NCBI RefSeq assembly: GCF_000745975.1
Contig: NZ_JQKJ01000012.1
Location: 1 to 64,000 of the forward strand
Origin: Desulfobacter vibrioformis DSM 8776
GTDB lineage: Bacteria; Desulfobacterota; Desulfobacteria; Desulfobacterales; Desulfobacteraceae
DNA: 64,000 bases
Direction of reading: 5' to 3'
This document shows positions 16,597 to 23,060 of the stretch, one piece after another. Under the pieces are notes generated by a model. The model saw nothing but the letters and a program-made list of their open reading frames with translations, made no database searches and was not told the DNA's origin. A program made the position numbers and the translations under genes. How positions within the stretch are numbered: position 1 is the first letter of the stretch; each line of letters starts with the position of its first letter.

Positions 16597-17970
16597 CTAT
16601 GCAAAGACAGCATTCAGACTTGCAATAATTGCTGTATGGCTGCCGTCTGCCAATGGAACCGTCACGGTGGATCCGCTAAATGCAACTACGCTCTGTTCAG
16701 GTTGGGCAGATTGTGTGAAATGAGTCTGGGTGGTTGAACCAGCCATGGTGCCGAATGGGCCATAAGTGGCCCCGCTTTTTCCGGTTAACGTGAGTTGTAA
16801 AACACATTCCCAGCCATACCATTTACCTGTGTAGCCAGTAATTGAGATAATCGGATCGTCTATCGGAATATTGATTGTTTGAGCGCCCCCGCTATTTCCG
16901 CCGTGTTGTAACAATGTAAAAATCCCGGTTTCCGTATTCTGAGTACCGGTGTTGTATGGGCCAGTCCCGGTATTGACGGCCTGAATTGCGTTGAGTACTT
17001 CGCCCGCGCGGACCGTCATTCGGGTAATGTTTGGATTACCCGCCGCAGCGACAATCGCAGTGTCGTCGAAACTATCTCCGGCAGGAGGATTCGCGAGTTG
17101 AGAAAGAATCATCAACTGTGCCTGCTCGAATTGGTAGTTGCCGGAGTTAAGCCGCCACATAAATATATCCTGGTAATTATAGGATTTGTCCTGGTAATTG
17201 AAGCCCGGAGAGACGGCGCTCCAAACCTGTTGGGCACTGGTGTTAGGTGCTTCATTTCCCGGCTCAAATTGTGCCCCATAGCCAATATTGTCTGGGGACA
17301 TTCCCGCACCAAGAAATTCTGATAATGTAGTGCCGTCGTAGAATTGCGGAGAAACCACATCGAAAGTGCTCTTGAGGGTGGGGAAATCATAGACCGAATA
17401 GTCCCAGGCGGGTGCCATTGTCAGATAATATTTCTCCGGCTGCTGATCAAATACCTGGCGAATCGTGGAAAACAGGATTTTGAACTGCGATTGGGTCATT
17501 CTGTCTGCCACATCTCCCTCCCAATCTACATCCAATCCATTCATGCCATTTTTTTTCAGATAGATCACCAGATTATTGGCAAAATCGGTGGCCTGTGTTT
17601 GTTCATTCCCGCTGGAAAAAATCGCAGATAGGGTTTGATCGCCTTTATATATCATGGTAGCCAAAAATTTGATATCTGGATTAACCTTTCGTGCATCACG
17701 CAACACATAGGTTAAGTAGTCTTGGTTGCTCAACAAGTTGTTCGGATTATCAGCGTTACCAAGATGACAACCATTACCGATCTTGATGGTGAAACCGCTG
17801 CTGCCGGGCACGACTTCAAAAAAGGCAATACCAAGAAAATCCAAACTGTTATAAACTTTGTACTGAATTAAAGATTGAAAGCAGCTATCAGCGCTGTTGT
17901 AGTTGGTGCCGGGGGGCCCATCTTCTTTCAAAAAGATCCATGCATTGATACCGTATGGTAGGCCTGCCAT
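16597..17970 (-). CDS. GH18 glycosidase (chitinase-like) with C-terminal jacalin-like lectin domain
   Basis: A 457-residue protein; the start at 17970 follows AAAGGAG at 7 bases, favouring it over 18018. Residues ~5-290 form a glycoside hydrolase family 18 barrel (GINAWIF, IKFLATMIYKGD, GLDVDWEGD, VVSPQFYD). The usual D-x-x-D-x-D-x-E motif is N144-x-x-D147-x-D149-x-E151: the acid Glu is kept but the first Asp is Asn. Residues ~330-457 look like a jacalin-type lectin fold (IISITGYTGKWYGWECVLQL, GATYGPFG). No signal peptide is present, so it is cytosolic or released by lysis or an injection device. It probably binds and cleaves N-acetylglucosamine polymers. It is the main cargo of the integrative element. 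Confidence 0.78.
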   Translation of the reverse strand: MAGLPYGINAWIFLKEDGPPGTNYNSADSCFQSLIQYKVYNSLDFLGIAFFEVVPGSSGFTIKIGNGCHLGNADNPNNLLSNQDYLTYVLRDARKVNPDIKFLATMIYKGDQTLSAIFSSGNEQTQATDFANNLVIYLKKNGMNGLDVDWEGDVADRMTQSQFKILFSTIRQVFDQQPEKYYLTMAPAWDYSVYDFPTLKSTFDVVSPQFYDGTTLSEFLGAGMSPDNIGYGAQFEPGNEAPNTSAQQVWSAVSPGFNYQDKSYNYQDIFMWRLNSGNYQFEQAQLMILSQLANPPAGDSFDDTAIVAAAGNPNITRMTVRAGEVLNAIQAVNTGTGPYNTGTQNTETGIFTLLQHGGNSGGAQTINIPIDDPIISITGYTGKWYGWECVLQLTLTGKSGATYGPFGTMAGSTTQTHFTQSAQPEQSVVAFSGSTVTVPLADGSHTAIIASLNAVFA

Positions 17971-18365
17971 GTCATTCTCCTTTGTTTTAAAATGAAAGGT
18001 TTTAGAGCTAAAATTCAACTTAATACGGATAACCCACGTTTATCTTGTATCATCTACATATCTATGTGCCTATCAGGGAACCCCTTAATTTTTTATTGTT
18101 TTTTTGTATTGATAGGGGGTGATTTTATTGGAGATTAACAGTATTTTTAATCAGATTGCACGCACAGCAGTGGTTAAAATCCAGGCGGGGCTACCGGGTG
18201 GTGTGGGAGGGCTCCTCAGTGATGGGGAGTCCTATCCCGATTGTGCAAATTATATCTTCATCTTCGTCACCCAACTATGACTTTTTACAGGGATATCATA
18301 TTTTGGATATTGAAATGAAGCCTTAGGGCGCGAATATAACATGACTGGTTGGTTTTTTGCACAAC
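17971..18365. other. Intergenic region upstream of the GH18 gene
   Basis: It contains the GH18 ribosome site (AAAGGAG), the second copy of the leader module (about 18045-18145, with an uninterrupted TTATTG plus seven-T tract), and a strong hairpin at 18206-18239 (GGGA...TCCC outer pairs, then GGGCTCCTCA with TGGGGAGTCC). No gene was seen. The hairpin might be a relic of a structured RNA, but I could not assign it. Confidence 0.45.
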
Positions 18366-18501
18366 GAGGCCTTGATCATCGTTTCGGCCGCTTGAGACTT
18401 TTAGGCATTGTTCAAATTCAAAAACCATTGCTGTTAAAGGTGTTTCGACAAGCATTCATGATTCGATAATCAAAATTGGCCCAAAGGATGATCAAGGCCT
18501 T
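18366..18501 (+). repeat. 136-bp terminal-inverted-repeat element, copy 2 (MITE-like)
   Basis: This is the inverted partner of 16223-16358, with the same ends (GAGGCCTTGATCATC / GATGATCAAGGCCTT) and core (TTAAAGGTGTTTCGACAAGC). The two copies face each other around the GH18 gene. This copy runs in frame into the open frame downstream, so it may have truncated a gene. Confidence 0.75.
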
Positions 18502-18534
18502 GTAGAGGAATATCTTGACAAGGCTGCCAAAGGA

Positions 18535-18690
18535 ATGAAAAAAGAAACATTGATTGAGGAGTACAATTACTTTGCATCGTGCTATGACTGTGATGAGATT
18601 GATGGATGGGATTATGAGGCACAATCAATGGAGTTGGAAATGTTTATTGATGAAGTCTTCAAAGCAATTGAAGAGCAAATTACTGACTAA
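18535..18690 (+). CDS. Small ORF, probably the 3' part of a truncated gene
   Basis: A 51-residue frame starts at the first available ATG (MKKETLIEEYNYFAS...) and is acidic and helix-forming (DEIDGWDYEAQSMELE, MFIDEVFKAIEEQITD). The same frame is open back to 18378, through the inverted-repeat element, without another ATG. Codon use looks coding. No ribosome site precedes the ATG clearly. Probably the remnant of a longer gene whose 5' end was replaced by the repeat element. Function unknown. Confidence 0.4.
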   Translation: MKKETLIEEYNYFASCYDCDEIDGWDYEAQSMELEMFIDEVFKAIEEQITD

Positions 18691-18778
18691 CATTGGGCTG
18701 CAAGAGACCCCTTAATCGCTACATGATAAAGGGACTCACGAGTACAGCCGTCAGGTCTGATAAGATGAGAGGTCGGTC

Positions 18779-19198
18779 ATGGGAATTATGGGAAAATCAT
18801 TCATGAAGTACGCGCAACCGTTGCTCGACGAAACTGACGGTTCGATTGAGAACATGAACAAGGCCTTGTCCCTTGCCCAGCTCTGTTGGAATTTGGCGTT
18901 ACTACCCGAAGACAAACGTGAAGAGATCATCTCGGCGATGCGACCGAATCTTGGGATGGAGAACGCGGAGTTCGACGATCTTCGGCACTCCGTAGTCTTG
19001 CCGATGATCCAGCAGCACCATGAGATGTTTCCGAGCATGACGAGGGGCGGGTCCGCAAGCGCTTCAAAAGCAATGGAAACACTCAAGGCATCCACGACGC
19101 CAACGCACCGGGCACAGGAATTTCCGAAGACAGGACGCAACGCACCCTGTCCATGCGGCAGCGGAAAGAAGTACAAACAGTGTTCACTTTGTCTATAA
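18779..19198 (+). CDS. SEC-C motif protein
   Basis: A 139-residue protein. Residues ~1-95 are helical with no recognised family (SLAQLCWNLALLPEDKREE is the clearest block). The C-terminus is a SEC-C zinc-binding motif, RNAPCPCGSGKKYKQC, as found at the end of SecA and many small proteins. GAGAGG precedes the ATG by 6 bases. The zinc motif suggests protein or nucleic-acid binding. It is the last gene before the right end of the integrative element and is read toward the decarboxylase genes. Confidence 0.75.
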   Translation: MGIMGKSFMKYAQPLLDETDGSIENMNKALSLAQLCWNLALLPEDKREEIISAMRPNLGMENAEFDDLRHSVVLPMIQQHHEMFPSMTRGGSASASKAMETLKASTTPTHRAQEFPKTGRNAPCPCGSGKKYKQCSLCL

Positions 19199-19364
19199 AT
19201 GCTTTCTTTTCAAAGAATGGTGCCGGACCCTACATCATATGTGGAGGTTTTAGATAAAATAATGCGGACTTTTGTGGACTTTCGCCAGAGCGAAACAAAG
19301 ATGGTTTGTATAACATATTGTTTTATTTAAGCATGTTAATATGTTTTGTTCAATATTACCCTGC

Positions 19365-19390
19365 GGGTTCGAATCCCACCCTCTCCGCCA
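19365..19390 (+). repeat. attR: right copy of the 26-bp tRNA-Ser 3' end
   Basis: An exact copy of bases 15147-15172 (GGGTTCGAATCCC...CTCTCCGCCA) with no tRNA 5' part in front of it. It ends 34 bases before the biotin-carrier gene, so the element joined directly to the glutaconyl-CoA decarboxylase operon. Confidence 0.9.
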
Positions 19391-19424
19391 GCATAAATGT
19401 AACAAATAAAAAAAGGAGCCCCAC

Positions 19425-19640
19425 ATGTCTGAAGACGTATTAGCCCCCCTGTCAGGAAAAATTGTCAGCTTAAGTGTTGAGCCGGGTGCAGCAGTGGAAG
19501 AGGACGATGAAATTCTGGTTATTGAAGCCATGAAAATGGAAACCCCCATATTTGCACCCTGTTCCGGCATCGTATCAAAGATTGCCGTAAAGGAAGGGGA
19601 TGCTGTGGAAGAAGATGATCTGCTGGCCGTAATTGAATAG
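19425..19640 (+). CDS. gcdC: Biotin carrier subunit of glutaconyl-CoA decarboxylase
   Basis: A 71-residue biotinyl domain. The biotinylation motif EAMKM is present with the acceptor lysine at residue 37, flanked by the usual VLAPLSGKI and GDAVEEDDLLAVIE beta strands. AAAAGGAG precedes the ATG. It has only the carrier domain; the Ala/Pro-rich linker of longer gamma subunits is absent. It carries CO2 on biotin between the carboxyltransferase encoded next (19670) and the membrane decarboxylase (21586). Confidence 0.88.
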   Translation: MSEDVLAPLSGKIVSLSVEPGAAVEEDDEILVIEAMKMETPIFAPCSGIVSKIAVKEGDAVEEDDLLAVIE

Positions 19641-19669
19641 GCGTCGATCGGTCGTCAAAGGAAGGACAA

Positions 19670-21427
19670 ATGAAATCCTATTTTGAAAACATGGCGCCGT
19701 TTGGCAAAGCGCTCAAAAAAGGGACCATAAAACGCACCCAGAATAACTATGAGCAGGTAATTGAGGCTGAAAAACAGATCTCAGCCGCCGTGGATGAAGT
19801 TAAAAACGCAGGCCTTTCCGAAGAAAAGGTCAACCAGCGCGGCCAGATGACCGTATGGCAGCGGCTGGAATATATCGTGGACCCGGGTACCTGGACCCCG
19901 CTTCATACGCTTTTTAATCCTGCGGACAACGTTGAGGGTACCACCAACGTCATTGACGGCCTTGGAAAAATTGCGGGCAAATGGGCGGTTGTGATCGGTT
20001 TTGACAACAAGGTCATGGCCGGTGCCTGGCTGCCCGGCCAGTCCGAGAACATCTTGAGGGCCACAGACCTTGCAAAAAGGCTCAATATCCCGCTGGTCTG
20101 GCTGGTGAACTGCAGCGGGGCCAAGCTCACGGAGCAGGAAAAATTCTATGCAAACAGAAGAGGGTCCGGCACCCCGTTTTTCAGGCATGCGGAACTTGAG
20201 CAGGAAGGCATCCCCGTACTGGCGGCCATTTACGGCACCAACCCTGCCGGCGGCGGCTACCAGTCCATCAGCCCCACGGTTCTTTTTGCCCATGAAAAAA
20301 GCAATATGGCCGTGGGCGGTGCCGGCATTGTCAGCGGCATGGCCCCCCGGGGCGGGTTTACCGTGGACATGGCCGAAGACCTGGTCCAAAAAGCCAAAGC
20401 ACATCAGGCAAAGCCGCCCGGATCCGTTGCCACCCATTATGACCACACCGGTTTTTTCCGCTTTGTGTACAAGGAGGAAAAGCAGGTTCTGGACGGCGTT
20501 AGAGAATATATGAAAAAGCTGCCGGCCTATGATCCTGAATTTTTCAGGGTGACCAGGCCCAAGGCCCCGGCGTTCGACGCCGAAGATGTCATGCGCCTTC
20601 TGCCCATGGCATCCAAGACCGTATATGATTTTGACGACATCCTGGCAAGGCTTGTGGACGGCTCCGAGCACATGGAATACCGCCCCGGCTACGGCCCTGA
20701 AATCTATACAGGGCTTTGCAAGGTGGACGGATTTCTTGTGGCCTGCATCGGAAACCGCCAGGGGTATCTTGGCAAGGGCTACCCTGAATATGCCGATTAT
20801 CCCGGCATGGGCGCCAAGCTTTACCGCCAGGGGCTTCTCAAGATGAACGAGTTTGTAACCCTTTGCGGCAGGGATAGAATTCCTGTGATCTGGTTCCAGG
20901 ATACTTCGGGCATTGACGTGGGAGATGTTGCTGAAAAAGCCGAACTTTTGGGCCTGGGCCAATCCCTGATCTACTCCATCCAGCAGTCAGGTCTTCCCAT
21001 GATGCTTGCCATCCTGCGCAAAGGAACCGCAGCCGCCCACTATGTCATGGGCGGCCCCCAGGCCAACCGGAACAATGCCTTTACCCTGGGCACCTGTGCC
21101 ACCGAAATCTGTGTTATGCACGGTGAGACAGCTGCGGTTGCCACCTATGCAAGGCGGCTTGTCAAGGAAAAGGAAGCAGGTCGGGATCTTGAACCTGTGG
21201 TGGAGAAGATGAATGCCCTTGCCCAAAAATACAAGGACACATCAACCCCGCTTTACTGCGCAAAACAGGGCATGGTGGATGAGGTGGTAAGGCTTGCCGA
21301 TCTGCGGCACTATATGCAGTCCTTTGCAGGCGCTGCCTACCAGAATCCCAAATCCATCTGCCCCCAGCACCAGATGATTCTGCCCAGAATTATACGGGAT
21401 TACGCTGCAGCAAAGGAAAAGGAATAA
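19670..21427 (+). CDS. gcdA: Glutaconyl-CoA decarboxylase, carboxyltransferase (alpha) subunit
   Basis: A 585-residue acyl-CoA carboxyltransferase, almost exactly the 587 residues of Acidaminococcus fermentans GcdA. It has two crotonase-like halves: the N-terminal half with LPGQSENILRATDLA and YGTNPAGGGYQS, the C-terminal half with WFQDTSGIDVGD and YVMGGPQANRNNAFTLG. It moves the carboxyl group of glutaconyl-CoA to the biotin of the small carrier encoded 29 bases upstream, releasing crotonyl-CoA. Alternative substrates such as methylmalonyl-CoA are possible, but length and the neighbouring dehydrogenase favour glutaconyl-CoA. Confidence 0.9.
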   Translation: MKSYFENMAPFGKALKKGTIKRTQNNYEQVIEAEKQISAAVDEVKNAGLSEEKVNQRGQMTVWQRLEYIVDPGTWTPLHTLFNPADNVEGTTNVIDGLGKIAGKWAVVIGFDNKVMAGAWLPGQSENILRATDLAKRLNIPLVWLVNCSGAKLTEQEKFYANRRGSGTPFFRHAELEQEGIPVLAAIYGTNPAGGGYQSISPTVLFAHEKSNMAVGGAGIVSGMAPRGGFTVDMAEDLVQKAKAHQAKPPGSVATHYDHTGFFRFVYKEEKQVLDGVREYMKKLPAYDPEFFRVTRPKAPAFDAEDVMRLLPMASKTVYDFDDILARLVDGSEHMEYRPGYGPEIYTGLCKVDGFLVACIGNRQGYLGKGYPEYADYPGMGAKLYRQGLLKMNEFVTLCGRDRIPVIWFQDTSGIDVGDVAEKAELLGLGQSLIYSIQQSGLPMMLAILRKGTAAAHYVMGGPQANRNNAFTLGTCATEICVMHGETAAVATYARRLVKEKEAGRDLEPVVEKMNALAQKYKDTSTPLYCAKQGMVDEVVRLADLRHYMQSFAGAAYQNPKSICPQHQMILPRIIRDYAAAKEKE

Positions 21428-21430
21428 CGC

Positions 21431-21589
21431 ATGGGTGATGCGGTCAGGGTATTTCTCATCGGCCTTTTGGGTGTATTCACAGGCATGACTTTTCTTTACT
21501 TTTCCATTAAGATTACCCAAACGGCGGTTACCGCGGTGGAATCAAAAAGGAAAGCCAGGGAAGTTGCCGGGCAAGGGGAGGACAAATGA
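21431..21589 (+). CDS. gcdD: Small membrane (delta/gamma-type) subunit of the decarboxylase
   Basis: A 52-residue frame begins at ATG 21431, 3 bases after the gcdA stop, and its TGA overlaps the next ATG (ATGA). It has one hydrophobic helix ([19 protein letters not shown]) followed by a short charged tail ([16 protein letters not shown]). Position and topology match the OadG/GcdD subunit that links carboxyltransferase to the membrane pump. Known delta subunits are ~100 residues with a Pro/Ala-rich tail, so this is a minimal form. Confidence 0.7.
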   Translation: MGDAVRVFLIGLLGVFTGMTFLYFSIKITQTAVTAVESKRKAREVAGQGEDK

Positions 21590-22704
21590 GTACTTTGTAT
21601 TCCCTGTTTCAGACCACGGGCTTGTTTTATGTCACCCCGGGCATTGTGGTCATGTGGATCATCGGACTGACCCTGATTTACCTTGCCATTGCAAAATCCT
21701 ATGAACCGTTGCTGCTGCTTCCCATTGGATTCGGGATCATTCTGGCCAACCTGCCCCTGGCAGGACTTATGATCCCCCATGAAGGGCTGATCTGGAAATT
21801 TTACGAGTATGGCATTCACTGGGAGATTATTCCGCCGGTGATATTCCTGGGCCTTGGGGCGCTCACGGATTTTGGGCCGCTCATTGCCAACCCCAGGCTG
21901 ATTTTCCTTGGTGCCGGGGCCCAGGCCGGGGTGTACATCACCTTTTTTGCGGCCCAGGCCTTTGGATTTGATCTGAAAGAGGCGGCAACCATCGGTATCA
22001 TCGGCGGCGCAGACGGGCCCACCACCATATTCCTGGCATCCAAACTGGCCCCGTCTCTTTTAGGTGTCTGCGCCGTGGCAGCCTATTCCTACATGGCCCT
22101 TGTGCCCATTATCCAGCCCCCGGTGATGAAACTTTTGACCACCGCAGACGAAAGACGAATCCGCATGGCCAAGGGCAGAAAGGTGGGAAAGCTTGAAAAA
22201 ATGCTGTTCCCCATTGTCTCCACCTTTGTCATCATCCTGCTGGTTCCGGCATCCGCGCCGTTGATCGCCATGTTCATGCTGGGCAATCTGTTCAGGGAGT
22301 CCGGTGTGGTGGGGCGTCTGCACGATACAGCCCAGAACGAACTGATGAATATCGTCACCATCTTTCTTGGGATCTCCGTGGGCGCCACCATGAATGCGGA
22401 AAATTTTTTAAGGCCCCAGGTGATATTTGTCTTTTGCCTGGGGCTTTTTGCCTTTGTGATCTCCACCATGACAGGGGTACTCCTTGCCAAGCTCATGAAC
22501 CTTTTTTCCAAAAATAAAATAAATCCCCTGCTGGGTGCAGCCGGTGTCTCGGCCGTACCCATGGCTGCCAGGGTGGTTCATAAGGTGGGCATGGAAGCGG
22601 ATAAGAAAAATTATCTGCTCATGTATGCCATGGGGCCTAATGTGGCAGGTGTTATCGGCACCGTGATTGCGGCGGGTATTTTTCTGACCCTTTTAGGGGG
22701 GTGA
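21586..22704 (+). CDS. gcdB: Na+-transporting glutaconyl-CoA decarboxylase, beta subunit
   Basis: A 372-residue polytopic membrane protein of the OadB/MmdB/GcdB family. The signature [18 protein letters not shown], with the conserved aspartate, and [22 protein letters not shown] are present, as is NAENFLRPQ. It decarboxylates carboxybiotin and exports sodium ions, conserving decarboxylation energy. It overlaps gcdD by 4 bases and ends the operon. Together with glutaryl-CoA dehydrogenase it converts glutaryl-CoA to crotonyl-CoA. Confidence 0.93.
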   Translation: MSTLYSLFQTTGLFYVTPGIVVMWIIGLTLIYLAIAKSYEPLLLLPIGFGIILANLPLAGLMIPHEGLIWKFYEYGIHWEIIPPVIFLGLGALTDFGPLIANPRLIFLGAGAQAGVYITFFAAQAFGFDLKEAATIGIIGGADGPTTIFLASKLAPSLLGVCAVAAYSYMALVPIIQPPVMKLLTTADERRIRMAKGRKVGKLEKMLFPIVSTFVIILLVPASAPLIAMFMLGNLFRESGVVGRLHDTAQNELMNIVTIFLGISVGATMNAENFLRPQVIFVFCLGLFAFVISTMTGVLLAKLMNLFSKNKINPLLGAAGVSAVPMAARVVHKVGMEADKKNYLLMYAMGPNVAGVIGTVIAAGIFLTLLGG

Positions 22705-22817
22705 TTCTCCCGGACATTCAATATGGAACGGAAGGCACAAAATTCTTTAACTTCTTTTTCATATCTCATATAAAATAATTTTGAAAATTAAAACAAGAGG
22801 ATAGAACGTTAAAACAT

Positions 22818-23048
22818 ATGTGTTTGGCTGTACCTTCAAAAATTATTGAAATCAACAATGCCGTGGCAAAGGTGGCGGTGGACGGGGTGGTCCGGGAGGC
22901 CAGTCTGATGCTGCTTGAGGATGTTGGTATTGGGGATTATGTTATTGTCCATGCCGGATTTGCCATTTCAAAAATGGATGAAGAAGCGGCACTGCAAACC
23001 ATTGCAGACATGCGCAGGATACTCGATCTGGGCGCTGGCCCGGACTGA
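22818..23048 (+). CDS. hypC: Hydrogenase maturation factor HypC
   Basis: A 76-residue HypC/HybG/HupF protein. The essential N-terminal Cys2 is in MCLAVPSKI, followed by a small beta-barrel (DYVIVHAGFAISKMDEEAA). It carries the Fe(CN)2CO unit with HypD during NiFe-hydrogenase cofactor assembly. It is the first gene of hypC-hypF-hypD-hypE; the 113-base gap after gcdB and no overlap suggest a separate promoter. Confidence 0.95.
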   Translation: MCLAVPSKIIEINNAVAKVAVDGVVREASLMLLEDVGIGDYVIVHAGFAISKMDEEAALQTIADMRRILDLGAGPD

Positions 23049-23060
23049 TTTTTTTTTAAA

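Larger units (their letters stand above)
15173..19390. mobile_element. 4.2-kb integrative element in tRNA-Ser (degenerate island)
   Basis: The segment between the two 26-bp att copies carries genes unrelated to the flanking metabolic genes: an integrase relic at the tRNA-proximal end, a small Cys-rich protein, a GH18-jacalin protein, a truncated reading frame, a SEC-C protein and paired terminal-inverted-repeat elements. Base composition is visibly more AT-rich than the flanks. No complete integrase, excisionase, replication or transfer gene is present, so the element is presumably fixed. It splits glutaryl-CoA dehydrogenase from glutaconyl-CoA decarboxylase. Confidence 0.85.

Noticed and set aside
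18206-18239. Hairpin considered as a group II intron or retroelement relic
   Set aside because: The stem is strong but I could not identify domain V or any reverse-transcriptase coding sequence, so no class can be named.
18418-18624. 68-codon minus-strand frame
   Set aside because: Lies largely in the inverted-repeat element and opposite the more plausible plus-strand frame; hydrophobic composition is a by-product.
15173-19390. Integron cassette array
   Set aside because: The repeated leader and inverted-repeat elements lack paired RYYYAAC/GTTRRRY core sites and there is no IntI-like gene; the ends are tRNA-type att sites instead.
19781-20962. 393-codon minus-strand frame
   Set aside because: Antisense shadow of gcdA; no family features.
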